Counted from the stretch's first letter, positions 11,430-26,065 are shown. The stretch: DNA of 55,128 nt from Saccoglossus kowalevskii (GCF_000003605.2 NW_003107089.1:554658-609785), one strand, 5' to 3'. The notes: generated by a model from the letters alone, not told the origin. A program made the numbers and translations.

Positions 11430-14400
11430 GTACTCCATCAATATAAATTTACATTGAATAATGTTAAACACATAGTTGGTCAACTGTCCTACATTTTTCC
11501 CATCATTTTCATATCTACCAATTTAAAACCAATTCATATTCTTTTATGCACAAATCACAAGTATATAATCAATGGATTTTACGAAATTAGATTGGACGTT
11601 ATTACCTATGTTTTGTGTACAGCTGAGTATAAATAGCGCCCGATGGAATAAACATTTCACTGCTTATTGCTTGTGTAGCTTCGTACATATATACATTGGA
11701 CTCTCTCGATGACGTCCCTGATTTATTCATCATGCATCCATATATGAATGGTAACAAATACTGGTGAATTTGCCTTTTTAAATACACACAATTCATCCAA
11801 AGTACCACACTTTACAGCTTTGACTGAGAACCTATACCTGGACTTTTTGCAATTGGCTAAGGAGTACGGAGATATATTTACCATTAAGATAGGCAGTCAC
11901 CACGTGGTAATAGTGAATAACTATGAACTGATCAAAGAAACATTGGTGAAAAAGTCAACTGATTTCGCCGGGAGACCACAAACTTTTACAGGTAAGGATC
12001 AAAGAATAATGTAAATTGGCAGAACATATCACAATCGTTTTGACATTTTGCTGTTCCACAAACATTTACTACTCACTCCATGTCAATTCAATAAATCAAT
12101 ATTTTGTGATTCAGTTCGATCAATAGAGGATCTCAAATGATGACCGTGTGTGTGATATCGTATTTATTAAACGAGTTTAGTGATCTTCATAAATTCCGAT
12201 CCTTTTGCGAGGAGCATATGTTAATAATTCACTGATAATGACTTCCTGAGATAATGTATAAGGCTAGATATACGAAAACAGGCGGATAAAACGATGTATA
12301 TAATTTATGTCTTCATGCAATTATTCATAATTGATGAACTGTGATTGCTCTGACTGTTTGAAAGCGATTTGAGTATGGTAACGCACTGCTAAATACAATA
12401 CAGGAAACATGGGATCTGAGGGATTCAAAGACATCATCTTGAGTGATTATAGTCCTTCTTGGAAGTTGCATAGAAAGATCGCACACCAAGCAATAAGGTA
12501 AACCCTTTGTCAGGTGTATATAACGTTGGTGTATGACATAGATGTAATGCCTTGAAATACTTGGTGATTTATCTGGTATCGTAGAACGACGTATCACAGC
12601 GTACACCCCCCCCCCAAAAAAAAACGTAGAATGAGAAGCTTGTCCGTGCAGTAGATCTAATCCATGAAAGGCAACTGCATACGTCAGGAGTAGATCATCT
12701 TTTGGGAAAATAATATAGGCATGTTGTAGATTTGTATAGTCATGTTTTATATTAAATGTAGATTCATATGAAAACTGTACATTAAATTAGGTTTGTTCAA
12801 ATACGAATGTGCGTTTGCATTGCCAGTAATGAAGACACTTATTGCAACTTCAAAATATAATACAGGAAACGTCTCTGCCACTAAAAATGTCTATGCAGCA
12901 TCAATGCATTATTTTAAATAGGTTTTCTACATTTTGCAAAAAAACTACTATGAATAGTAGAAGGATATTTCAGTCGTGATATAATTGTGATGAAATTCTA
13001 TTTTCAGAAATTATGCCAGTGGTGATAAACTAGAAAACATGATGCGTAAAGACGCAATTCCTTTACTGACACAGATACTGGAAGACAATGAAGGAAAAGT
13101 TATTGCCCCAAGACCTCTTTTATTTTTAACTGTTAACAACATCGTTGCTCAATTCTGCTTTGGTCAAAAGTAAGTGTAATCGAATGTTTCAATTGTATCA
13201 TTTTTGCTATGTATGAATCTTATACAGACAGAAAGTGTGCTCCAATTATCATGACAAGTTATAATGTCTGTGAAGAAATACAAATAATTATATCTAAAGC
13301 ATTTTATCAGTAGTCGTTTTATTAATGTCTAGGTATACACTCGATGACCCAGAGCTTAAAGCCTTCATGGACATTATAGACGATTTTGCCAAAATAGCTG
13401 GCAATGGCTTAGTAGCCGACGTGATTCCATGGACAGCAATTTTTCCAACTTCGGCTGCCCGGGAAATGGACAAAGTCAATAACAAATATCTTGGTATGAT
13501 TTACAAGAAGTTTTACGAACATAAGCAGAAATTTGATCAAGGTATTTGCAATTAACTTGTACTTTTTTAAACATGATTTTGTGTGTGTATTGAAATAACT
13601 ATTTGAAAGAATCAATGGAACATTCTGAGAAGCATTTTATAGATTGTATTACTTAAATAATTGTTCACAACATGTATATATATGAATGCATATTTTATTG
13701 CACTTAACGTTTTATGTATTTCTAGATAATTTGAATGACCTCATTGACTATTTACTCGATGCTCAACGCCAAGCCAAGGAAGAAAATGCCGACAACATTA
13801 GTAGCCTTACAGATACACATTTGGTGCAAACAGTTTCTGACATGTTTGGAGGTTGGTCAATAAATGCCCCACATTGTGTGAATTGTAAAATCATAAATGA
13901 TCTATTTTATCACATTATTATCATTTGATCTATATACAATGTACTAATACTTTATATACATATTATCCACAGCTGGTATTGATACGACTACACATACAAT
14001 GGATTGGTCAATCATCTTCCTCACTCGATACCCGGATGTACAGGCTAAGGTTGCTAGGGAAATCCATGACGTAATTGGAAGAGACAGGCTGCCCTTAATA
14101 TCAGACCGACCCAATCTACCATACTGCGATGCAGTTATCCACGAACTGATGAGAATACGTACTGTTGTACCGATGTCTGTTCCACACAAAGCATTGGTGG
14201 ACTCAAGTATTGGTAATATATTCTATTATAATAATTAATTATCACTATTAAATTGACAAATTTTGGACTTGCACAGCAATCAATATTTAACTGCAATTTA
14301 ACTGCGTTGTTGTTTGTTGACTTTAGGTGGATATGTGATACCTAAAGATACATGGGTAATGGTTAATCTATGGGCTGCGCAGATGGATGAAAAACACTGG

Positions 14401-14908
14401 GATAACCCGCAAGTGTTTAGACCAGGTATGTGCACTGTATAAGATAAATATGGGGTTGCTTCATATGCAAAGTTTATATTTTCATTCACACTGACTGTTA
14501 CATTTCATATTTTTATTAAATATTAATTTTACAATATCTATTCTATCTAGTATATATGGCGATGTTTACCACATAAAAAACAAATAAAATGTAGATCCAT
14601 TACCATTATTATTTATATCATATGAATTACTTAACGATATTTATCTGTACATTTCAGAGAGATTCATTGATAAAGACGGCTCACTCAAAGCAAAACAAGA
14701 CAACTTCATTCCATTCTCAGCGGGTCGTCGTGTCTGTCTTGGGGAGTCCCTAGCGAAGCCAGAGATATTTCTGATGTTCACTTCTTTGTATCAAAGTTTC
14801 GCGTTTTCACCAGTACCCGGTAAAGAACTGCCCAGTCTCGACGGAAATGCTGCGACGCTCGTTCTTAGAGCGCCTGAATATGAAGTAGTAGTTAAAAAGA
14901 GAATATAG
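10965..14908 (+). CDS. CYP17-like cytochrome P450, copy 2
   Basis: Intact paralogue of copy 1, 502 aa. Exons: 10965-11118, 11818-11991, 12404-12497, 13008-13169, 13333-13541, 13726-13851, 13973-14212, 14327-14425, 14658-14908. Phases are the same in all three copies. The start is the first ATG after the 5'UTR acceptor and gives MLLESIL followed by a hydrophobic anchor (about residues 5-27), so the enzyme should sit on the ER membrane. The PPGP hinge, AGIDTT oxygen-binding motif, ExxR, PERF and the Cys446 heme loop are all present. Amino-acid changes from copy 1 lie mainly in exon 3, exon 5 and the last 40 residues. An AATAAA at 15156-15161 may end the transcript. Closest known family by motif is CYP17, with CYP1 and CYP2 as alternatives; the reaction cannot be read from sequence. 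Confidence 0.92.
11328..11430 (+). repeat. AAAT tetranucleotide microsatellite in P450 copy 2 intron
   Basis: About 25 units of AAAT in the intron between exons 1 and 2. Copy 3 has only a short imperfect version at about 18823-18868, so the tract expanded after the duplication or was lost in copy 3. Confidence 0.9.
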
Positions 14909-15184
14909 TCGCAGCGTTTACTTTGGTTCAGTTTTATTATTATCAAAATAATACACGTGTTTATAGATTAATAACTTCTCGATTTATGAAAATATATGTA
15001 CATATCGGTGAATGGAAAGATGGTGTAATATATACAATGAACATATAAAAGCTGTTGACTGTTATGATAATATGAAACCAATTTGCTGTTATGGCATTTA
15101 GAATTTGTGTGCATTTACAGGCAATATAAGTAAAGATAATAAAATCTAAAAGGTGAATAAAGAACTATTACTGATCGAATGTTA

Positions 15185-16005
15185 AAAAAAATACCCAGAA
15201 GAAGACAGAAGTGTATGGTCAGCCCACGGTTAGTAACCATGGTTAGTTTAAACATTGCCTATCTACGAGTCGGTGCTATTGTGTGTATATCTAGTGGTCG
15301 TCATGTCAACGTCTCTTTTAGCATTGCTGGTGTAAAACTGAATCTCGTCCTTTTAACTACCGTGTCGAACTTACGTCGACGTAACATTTTCTAGAGAGAA
15401 CACGGTATACAGTATAGCATAGAAACATGGGCAGGAAATAAAAATATCGGCTTCGCCTATATAAGCACGTTGATCGAGGCAATGACCGCAGATCTGCTGA
15501 ACTAAATCTAGTACGCGCGATTGGTTTCCATATGCCTGTGACTTCTGCCATACTGACCCGGTCGTATAAATAATTTCCTGGCTATGAGACAGTGTAGAAA
15601 CGCTGGTCGTCGCACATAATTCTCACAATTCACACATATTTATAATATCGCATGTTTTATATGGTCGCAATAAATTTGATACATTTTCACCTTTAGAATC
15701 TGTGGCAAAAAAAAATGGCAGGTTTACACATTACATTGAAGAACTAATTAATTGAATCGAATTTACACTCCCCTTACTCCTGTTTATACTACTACTATAC
15801 AGCCACAATAAAAATACCCAATCAAGATGAACGGCGTACATCATGACCACGTGAGAATCCGTCACTAACATTTTCATATACTAGTACTACGTTAAATCGT
15901 GCAGACAAGACTCAAATGAGGCAGTAGTGCGAAGGTTTGCCATGTACCGTTAAAATAGCACGTCACAAAACAAATTCAAAGTGTGCATGTGACCTGGTTT
16001 GACCC
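15185..16005. repeat. Duplicated upstream flank of P450 copy 3
   Basis: This is the second copy of the block at 8745-9540. The junction with the 3' flank of copy 2 lies near 15165-15185 and marks the edge of the tandem duplication that made copies 2 and 3. It holds no gene. Confidence 0.65.
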
Positions 16006-16109
16006 CACTGGGATGACTCATCGTTGTATGATTTGTCTGGTGCTATAAAAGCCCTGATCTCATTACGAATCAGTCACTTGCCGTTATTACTACACCAACA
16101 GCCTTACAG
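15990..16109 (+). promoter_or_regulatory. Promoter and untranslated first exon of P450 copy 3
   Basis: TATAAAAG is at 16044-16051 and TGACTCA at 16014-16020. The direct repeat TGACCT-ggt-TTGACC is at 15990-16004, as in copy 1. The untranslated exon ends TTACAG at 16109 before GTACG. The next acceptor used is 18573-18574. Confidence 0.65.
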
Positions 16110-18574
16110 GTACGTGTTATGCGTTATGATATGCTCTATAAATGGTGGTATGTTGTAAATACGATAATTCATGATATGTTATGTGAAACACACTTGAATT
16201 GTGATAACATTCAGTTTATAGCACAGTGGGACACGTAGTTGGTTTTGAGTGTACTCATGAGTTGTGCAACAAGGTGTATGGTTAGATTCACATACAACAC
16301 GTAATACTGTACTGAGAGTGGTTATTGCACTGTACCGTGCTAGACTGTACACATCTAACAATTGTCTGTGTATAAACAGCAACGACTGTACAGCGGATGG
16401 ACAACACATCTGCCGTACAGGCGTGACCTACAAACGGTGACATTGTGCTTGTAAATAAGTTCATGGTTCATCTGTAAACGTAGTCGTCTAGATTGCTATT
16501 GAAAAAATCAATCCGTGTAGGGATAATCAAAGTTGTTAATCACTGACCATAGGAGGTCGTGTTTAAATTTCGTTTCCAAACACCTGTATTTAATTGACTT
16601 GTGATTGTTTGGTCCCTCAAGTGAATTGTGCTTTAATTGTACATCGACCAGTTTCTGGTATATCTCGGCTTCTAGTGAAGTAAGTCTCGCCAAATTAGGA
16701 CAGAATATTGGTGAAATCATGATATGAATCCAGTCTGTATAGGGTAATTCATAATTTGGCAACCATGAACAGTTGTTGAGATGAAAATAATCCCTTCATA
16801 CTTTGACAGTATTTGTTCTATTGTTGTCTCCTTGTAATTATATGAAAGTGTCCAGTTCTATGTTGTGCGTTGTGGGGGTATACAAACGTCAGACGTAGAC
16901 TAAGTTTAACCATTGTCACTCAACGTGTTGACTACAGTTTATTCAACATCGAACACTGGAACATACTATCAGGATACAAGCTGAAGAAATACATACTCTT
17001 CCTTGTCTGTTTTAAAATCGAACGTGAAAGGAAACACATGAAGTCTAAATAGCGCGGGAACTTCATATAATTAGTATATCTGTAGGCCAAATTACTATAC
17101 AATGATTGGTTAATTCTAAAACAATGCGTCGTTGTGAATGGCTCTATAATTGCCATGGTAACATGTATAAGTTATTTGATCTTCTGATTTCGGCAAAGAA
17201 TCAGACTGACGGGTATAAAAGGGAAGGTTCACTCCAAGTTTACATTATCGTGACAATCACCATGTGGTACGGACGTGCGCTTAGGCACATGGAATTTCAG
17301 TGAAATAAAAACGATAACGTTCTCGGACATGCGTCATGATCTACACATGGCGGTATGTTGTATATACGATAATTCATGATATGTTATGTCAAACACATTT
17401 GAATTGTGCTAACATTCAGTTTATAGCACAGTGGGACACGTAGTTGGTTGTGAGTGTACACGCGAGTTGTAAAACAAGGTGTATGGTTAGATTCACATAA
17501 AACACGCAATACTGTACTGAGCGTGGTTATCGCACTGTACCGTGCTAGACTATATACATCTAATGATTTGTGTGTGATGTATTATTGTATGAACAGCAGC
17601 GACTCTGCTTTGGGTCGACGCCACCTCTGTCGTACAGACGTGACCTACAAGCGGTGACAATGTACTTGTAAATAGGGTCGGGTTAAAATCGGTAGGTTCA
17701 TGGGTTCACGTAGGCGCAGTTGTCTAGATTACTATTGAAAGAATCAATCCGTGTACGGATAATCGAAGTTGTTAATCAGTGACCATAGGAGATCGTGTTT
17801 AAATTTGGTCCCCGGACACATGTATTTAATTTGATTTGTGATTGTTCGGTCCCTTAAGTGAATTGTGCTTTTATTGTACATCGACCAGTTTTCGGTATAT
17901 CTCTGCTTCTAGTAATTATACAGAAGTAAATCGCACCACGTTAGGGCAAAACATTGGTATAACAATCAGTGAAATCATGATATGAATCCAGTCTGTATAG
18001 GGTAAATCATAATTTGCAACCATGCACAGTTTTTGAGATGGAGATAATCACTCCATACTTTGACAGTATTTGTTCTATTGTTTGCTCATTACGATGTAAT
18101 TATATGCAAAGAGATAATGCTTCACTGTGGCGTACGTCTTGCCAAGGGAACGGGAATTTATTTAGAGAAGCTCAAATTATGTGTTACTCGATAAGCATGT
18201 TATTCTTTCCCATGATCTATTTTTAGTAGTACCATTAATCGTTTTTTTCGAAACTACGATATTTATTATCGCAACTGACGATTTAATAGTTACAATTCTA
18301 TGACACCCCAACAATATACGTTAACTATTTACAATGTGGTTATTGCTCTACAATGTAAGAACACCCTCAATAATTTCAGTGTTTCACCAACCCCAACTAT
18401 TGTATAAGTAATAAGTTTCAACATGTTCGCCAAACTAGCACTAACTCTGGCTAAATACACTATAATACTCAACCAATGATTGAATCACAGAATGAATCAC
18501 TCCGCAAAGCAAATGTCCCATATTTAATCACCATGTGTAGTTGTGCTGACGATTTGATTTTGTTTTCTCTACAG
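16110..18574 (+). other. 5'UTR intron of P450 copy 3, containing an internal duplication
   Basis: The intron holds two versions of the same block, at about 16130-16870 and 17340-18190. The first carries signatures of copy 1 (the GTACAGCGGATGG stretch near 16387). The second carries signatures of copy 2 (GGGTCGACGCCACCTCT near 17611). Between them is about 450 bases of unique sequence. The intron is therefore roughly twice as long as in the other copies. Confidence 0.6.
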
Positions 18575-18612
18575 ACTCGCATTAAAGTATATTGACAATC
18601 CACACTGTAATC

Positions 18613-21600
18613 ATGTTGCTGGAAAGCATATTATCTGTTAGTCTGACGTACAAATTGATAGCGGTTGTCGTAATCCTATTGGGTGCCCTAATGCTATGGA
18701 GCATCCATCGACCATCTGGTATGCCCCCTGGACCACGTGGTTTTCCAATTATTGGTAGTATGCTATGTAAGTATCATGGTTTCAATAATTAAGATAAAAG
18801 TTGATATCAGTTTCTGTGTAGAAATAAATAAAAATAAATAAAAATAAATAAATAAAATTAATTAATTATTTATTTAAAAGTACACACTTTACGTTGAATA
18901 ATGTTAAACACATAGTTGGTCAACTGTCCTACATTTTGTCCCCATCATTTTCGCATTTACAAAACCAATTCATATCCTTTTATGTACATGAGAAAATCAC
19001 AAGTATATAATCAATGAATTTTACGAAATTAGATTGGACGTTATTACCTATGTTTTGTGTACAGCTGAGTATAAATAGCGCCCCGATGGAATAAACATTT
19101 CACTGGTTATTGCTTGTGTAGCTTCGTACATATATACATTGGACTTTCTCGATGACGTGCCTGCTATATTCATCATGCATCCATATATGAATGGTAAAAA
19201 ACACTGGTGAATTTGCCTGTTTGAATACACTCAATTCATCCAAAGTACTAAACTTTACAGCTTTGACTGAGAACCTATACCTAGACTTTTTGCAATTGGC
19301 TAAGGAGTACGGAGATGTATTTACCATTAAGATAGGCAGTCGCCACGTGGTAATAGTGAATAACTATGAACTGATCAAAGAAACATTGTTGAAAAGGTCG
19401 ACTGATTTCGCCGGGAGACCACAAACTTTTACAGGTAAGAATAATGTAAATTGGCAGAACATACCACAATCGTTTTTGATATTTCGCTGTTCCACAAACT
19501 TTTACTGCTAACCCCATGCCAATTCAATAAATCAATATTTTGTGATTCACTTCGATCAATAGATGATCTAGAATGATGGCCGCGTGTGTGATATCGTATT
19601 TATTGAACGAGTTTAGTGATCGTCATAAATTCCGAGCTTTTGGCGAGGAGCATATGTTAATAATTCACTGACAATGACTTTCTGAGATAATGTATAAGGC
19701 CAGATAATACGAAAACAGGCGGATAAAACGATGTATATAATTCATGTTTTCATACAATTATTCATAATTGATGAACTGTGATTACTCCGACTGTTTGAAA
19801 GAAATTTGAGTCTACTAACGCACTGCTAAATACAATGCAGGAAACATGACATCTGAGGGATTCAAAGACATCGTCTTTAGTGATTATAGTCCTTCTTGGA
19901 AGTTGCACAGAAAGATCGCACACCAAGCAATAAGGTAACCATAAACCTTTTTTCGGGTGTATATGACTTTGGTGTATGACATAGGTGCAAAGCCGTGAAA
20001 TACAAAATTTATCTGTTATTTGGAACGACGTATCAAACAATACCCCCCCCCCAGAAAAAACGTGTAGAATAACAAGCTTCCCTATGAAAGGCAACTGTAT
20101 ACGTCAGCAGTAGATCATCTTTTGGGAATATACAATATGCATATTGTAGATTTGTGTTGTCATGTTTTATATTAAATGTAGATTCATATGAAGACTGTAG
20201 ATTAAGGTAGATCTGTACAAAGACGAATGTCTGTTTGAATTGCCAGTAATGAAGACACTTATTGCAACTTCAAAATATAATACAGGGCAATTTCAGATAG
20301 TTTCAAATAAGCCTCTGCCACGAAAAACTGCCTATGCAGCATTCAATGCATTTAAAAAAAATAAGTTTCCACCATTTTGCAAATAATCTACTATAGATTG
20401 TAGATGGATATTGCCATTTTATTTTCAGAAATTATGCCAGTGGCGATAAACTAGAAAACATGATGCGTAAAGACGCAATTCCTTTACTGACACAGATACT
20501 GGAAGACAATGAAGGCAAAGTTATTGCCCCAAGACCTCTTTTATTTTTAACTGTTAACAACATCGTTGCTCAATTCTGCTTTGGTCAAAAGTAAGTGTAC
20601 TCAAATGTTTGAATTGTATTGTCTTTGCTATATACGAATCTCATACAAACAGAAAGTGTGCTCCAATTATCATGACAAGTTATAATGTCTGTGAAGAAAT
20701 ACAAATAATTATATCTAAAGCATTTTATCAGTAGTCGTTTTATTAATGTCTAGGTATACACTCGATGACCCAGAGCTTAAAGCCTTCATGGACATTATAG
20801 ACGATTTTGCCAAAATAGCTGGCAATGGCTTAGTAGCCGACGTGATTCCATGGACAGCAATTCTTCCAACTTCGGCTGCCCGGGAAATGGACAAAGTCAA
20901 TAACAAATATCTTGGTATGATTTACAAGAAGTTTTACGAACATAAGCAGAAATTTGATCAAGGTATTTGCAATTAAATTGTACACTTTTATACATGATTT
21001 TGTGTGTGTATTGAAATAACTATTTGAAAGAATCAATGAAACATTCTGAGAAGCATTTTATAGATTGTATTACTTAAATAATTGTTCACGACATGTATAT
21101 ATATGAATGCATATTTTATTGCACTTAACGTTTTATGTATTTCTAGAAAATTTGAATGACCTCATTGACTATTTACTCGATGCTCAACGCCAAGCCAAGG
21201 AAGAAAATGCCGACAACATTAGTAGCCTTACAGATACACATTTGGTGCAAACAGTTTCTGACATGTTTGGAGGTTGGTCAATAAATGCCCCACATTGTGT
21301 GAATTGTAAAGTCATAAATGATCTATTTTATCACAATATTATCATTTGATCTATATACTAATACTTTATATACATATCATCCACAGCTGGTATTGATACG
21401 ACTACACATACAATGGACTGGTCAATCATCTTCCTCACTCGATACCCGGATGTACAGGCTAAGGTTGCTAGAGAAATCAATGACGTAATTGGAAGAGACA
21501 GACTGCCCTTAATATCAGACCGACCACATCTACCATACTGTGATGCGGTTATCCACGAACTGATGAGAATACGTACTGTTGTACCGATGTCTGTTCCACA

Positions 21601-22352
21601 CAAAGCATTGGTGGACTCAAGTATTGGTAATGCATTATATTATAATAATTAATTATCACCATTAAATTGACAACTTTTGGACTTGCACAGCAATCGATGT
21701 TTAACTGCAAATTAACTCCGTTATTTTTGTTGACTTTAGGGGGATATGTGATCCCTAAAGATACATGGGTAATGGTTAATCTATGGGCTGCGCAGATGGA
21801 TGAAAAACACTGGGATAATCCGCAAGAGTTTAGACCAGGTATGTACACTGTGTAAGATAAATATGGGGTTGTTTAACTCGGGATGCTATTGTATCAGATA
21901 TTGTTCATATACAAAGTTTATATTTTCATTCAGACTGACTGTTACATTTCACATTCTTATTAAATATTAATTTTACAATATCCATTCTATCTAGTATATA
22001 TGGTGATGTTTACCACATGAAAAACGATTAAAATGTAGATCTATTACCATTATTATCTGTATCACATGAATTACTTAACAATATTTATCTGTACATTTCA
22101 GAGAGATTCATAGATAAAGACGGCTCACTCAAAGCAAAACAGGACAACTTCATTCCATTCTCAGCGGGTCGTCGTGTCTGTCTTGGGGAGTCCCTAGCGA
22201 AGCCAGAGATATTTCTGATGTTCACTTCTTTGTATCAAAGTTTCGCGTTTTCACCAGTACCCGGTAAAGAACTACCCAGTCTCGATGGAAATGCTGCGAC
22301 GCTTGTTCTTAGAGCGCCTGAATATGAAGTAGTAGTTAAAAAGAGAATATAG
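18613..22352 (+). CDS. CYP17-like cytochrome P450, copy 3
   Basis: Intact, 502 aa. Exons: 18613-18766, 19261-19434, 19841-19934, 20429-20590, 20754-20962, 21147-21272, 21387-21626, 21740-21838, 22102-22352. It is closest to copy 2: exons 4 to 9 differ by only a few bases, and the intron sequences align too. Differences include exon 3 (NMTSEGFKDIVF against NMGSEGFKDIIL), Glu for Asp at the start of exon 6, and a few scattered substitutions. All P450 signature motifs are kept at the positions given for copy 1. The N-terminal anchor is intact. It probably encodes a functional microsomal monooxygenase with activity overlapping copy 2. Confidence 0.92.
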
Positions 22353-23929
22353 TTGCAGCGTTTACTTTGGTTCAGTTTTATTATTATCAAAATAATGCAC
22401 GTGTTTATAGATTAGTAACTTCTCTCATGAAAATATATGTACATATCGGTGAATGGAGAGATGGTGTAATAAATAACAATGAACATATAAAAGCTGTTGA
22501 CTGTTAAGATAATGGGAAACCAATTTGCTGTTATGGCATTTAGAATTAGTGTGCATTTACAGGCAATATAAGTAAAGATAATAGAATAAAAAAAATGTTT
22601 TTTCATCGTCCGAGAGAAATTTGAAAAAAAAATGGTACAGTGGTGCGGTTTTCTTGTTTTTGTATTAAAATTGTGCTCAGAAACAAGGTGTATCTTTTAA
22701 ACGTTTTTAGTAAATATTTTTTTCGAAGACATACTTAAAAGCGTGAATCATTAACGGTGGGTCAACAAAATATCCTCTGAAATATAACAAACAAAACATT
22801 TTGAGGTCTATCTTAATATATGACTCACTTTGCCGGTACGCGTGTTTGCAAAACACAATATATGAGATGTATGTTTCAAACATACGTGCGCGATAACGAA
22901 TACAATTATTGCTGTCAGAAACAAACTTACCCCTCGCTGACATACTAAAAGCTTGGGAAGTAGAGAAAGGAATTAGTTGTTGGTGTTTTTATAGCGGATA
23001 CAATATATTCTAATTAATGACCGACAACATTCCTTCAAGAAAGTGAACAAAGATCAAACTTTTTGAATTGTGACTGAAATAATATTTTTCATTTGCCCGT
23101 CTATATTAACAGTGGGCCTAAGCTTGTAGTATTCCAATGGAAAAACCATAATATTCGCTGTACAAACTAGATGTTATTTCGTATGAAACTTCCTTGTGTA
23201 CTTTCAGAATTGTGTACTTTCAACAGTAATGTTGTAACTATATTACATCTCTTTACTTACTGCGAATTTGTTAAAGTCCTACCGACAGCATTTATAAATC
23301 TGCGGTGAATATTTACATATTCCACCCAGGCTAACGGATAAGAAAAAAAAATGAAAATGTTAACATCTCATTACTACTTAAAATACACCATTTATGTATG
23401 TTGTTTTAAAGGCTGCCTCCCCACTTACTATACAGTTCGAATGAAAACAGAAAAATCTCAAGTAGAACTTTATATAGCAAAAAACATAACATGCTGGATA
23501 GAAAAATTTAAAAATTGGAGTTTACAAAACGTACTATAAAGGGTCCTACACCGTTGTTTCTCGCCAAAGATTGCATGCTCTACGATAGCGACTCCAGAGG
23601 AAATAAAAAAACCTAAAGCGGGTCAATGTTGAGTCAACATATACGTAATTAAAACTTAATTGGTGCATTCTAATTTGTTCATGCTCTATTGATTTATATT
23701 GCCATTCAGTAATGGGTGCGTCAATAGATTCATTTACATTTGTATTTTATATATTTGCATACTGATAACAACGATAATGATAAAGAATACAACTTATTAC
23801 AGATTTAGCTTCTTAGCTTCAGTTCGGATGCAGTCAGAAAACGGGCCGGGACTTACAGATTGATCGCCGTGAATCTATGCCTGTGTGCATATGTGCCCAC
23901 CTCTATCTCGGACATGCCTGGGCCAATCA

Positions 23930-24190
23930 CATTCAAACTTTACACATACAACACCATACATTTGGAATACATTTGTTTGACGATCAGATTCAAGATGGCT
24001 GAATTGCGGCCATTTCAAACTTAACATTTATCAGAATCAAGTATTTCTGACATTCCGGACCCAGATCTCGATTATACATGAACAGCTATTGACAATCTTG
24101 GTACATACAATGAACATATATATGTATGTAACGGGCCATATTTTTTCAGATCGGATTCAAAATGGCCGTATGCGAATGCTGTTCTAGAGC
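23930..24190. repeat. Dispersed AAGATGGC-type repeat, copy 1
   Basis: Contains GATTCAAGATGGCTGAATTG, CATTCCGGACCCAGATC and a second GGATTCAAAATGGCCG. The same ordered motifs recur at 35530-36110, in tandem, and in part near 34880-34990. It is a diverged interspersed repeat of unknown class with no coding capacity. Confidence 0.5.
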
Positions 24191-26065
24191 CACGACTCTG
24201 ACATACATTGACTGGTCGCAATAAAACTACATGCCATGAAATGTAAGCAAGAAATAGAAACTTGTATTTGTTCTTACTTGCAAAGGAAAATACTTACTCT
24301 CTTACTTCCTTACTCTCGTGTAATTTGTTTTATGATCTGAATCAAAATGGCTGACTCGTTTCTCTGTCATGTAATGGCATGACTTGTTTTTATTTGGTAA
24401 AGAACAAATTCATTATCAATGTGATACATAGTAGGTGTTAAACAAAAAACTGCCGTCCGGGAAAACGTGCATTTGCATCATAAAATGATATTACAAGCTT
24501 AATTTAAACGAACGGTCAATAATTTTCGGTCATTTTGGCTACGAGAGTATGAGTAGGAAGTACTGGTGAAAATAGAAAATAATCTAATAATTGTGATGCA
24601 TTCATACAGCCATCCCTGTCTAATTCTCGAATTGTAATATTATCTAAATTGATTTGAATATTTAAAATATTAATTCCTCTTTAAAACATATATCATATAA
24701 GTTTTATTTGTTATTTTTTTCTATGCCAGTGTTAAAACCATTAGTTGAAATATATTATCGTCACTTTACAAAAAAACCATCAATACTCATATTTACCAAA
24801 TTAACAGATTTGATTAATATTGTGGCGAAAAATTACAAATGGATAATTCTTACAGTGTTTCTGATGTGTGAATGAATTACACACACAGTTGTGTATTGAT
24901 ACTGTGGTCAGCCTCACGACACGTGTTTGTTTTCAGGTATAGGAGTAAAGTCACTGTGGCATGTGTCAGCATAATTTCGGAATCATACATCCTGGGCTGA
25001 GATTAGTGAAAACAACAAAGAAACAAACAAACAAACAAATTAATGTAGCTTCACATTATTTCATCATTATTTGGTCACTATTTCATAATTTTAACAGTGT
25101 TATGTCATGTGTTAGTCATTTGTACATGGTTTCAACATTTGTACTGTGTTATTAATAATATTATTATACGTCTGTCACCGTAACGCCATGAGTTACACCA
25201 TGTCGTAATTTTGCGGTATTGCGCTGGGTATTTTCATCCTACCATATTAGAAAACGCGCATTCCAAATATGGAACGATTACGCGTGGAAGCGTTCCCTAA
25301 TAAAAAACAAACATGATGGCTGCCCCAGGGTTTGACCTGACCCCACACAAATAAGTTCGCTAAATCAGTTCTAAACGCATTCTAATGATAAATTCCTGGG
25401 AGGAAAAGATGTATAATAATAACTGCGCATCTGTCGATACTCCGCTGTACTGTCCTCGTGCATAATTTGCTGTAACCTCGTAATAAACTCATACTATTAG
25501 AAAATACTACCCTGACATTCCATTCCAATATGCATAGCGCCATCTATGGCGATTTGTGTGAACCGGAAGAACGATAACAAGTTAAGTGCAGTTCAAATTG
25601 AGGAAGTGGCTCTGCGGTTTGTTGCGTGAACGTTGTGGCTCTAACCTCGCAGATTTCGTTGAAATGGTGGTAATTGGACCCTGGCGATAATATGGTATGA
25701 TATTGCAAGTAAGTATTCAACTAACTCTTCTATTGTCTGAGTACACTATCATGGCAACATCACAGTCAGTTTCCTGGCGTATGTGATCATAACAATTAAG
25801 AAATGTTGAATTGTTACGGAAATCGAGTAACGAACATCAAGTTGCCAAAAATGAGTTACAAAAATGACCACGCCCATAATCATCGAGCAGGTTACTATTC
25901 AGTTTCAGTGAAGTCATCGATGTCATGCTTGTTCGTTTTTAAAAAAAAATCTGTATATTACAGGTGGTTGTTACTTTAGTAGTTACTTACATTCGGTTCG
26001 AAGACATACGAGCCCATGACATCACCTGTATTATAGCGGGCGCAAGATATTTGCATACACTTAGG

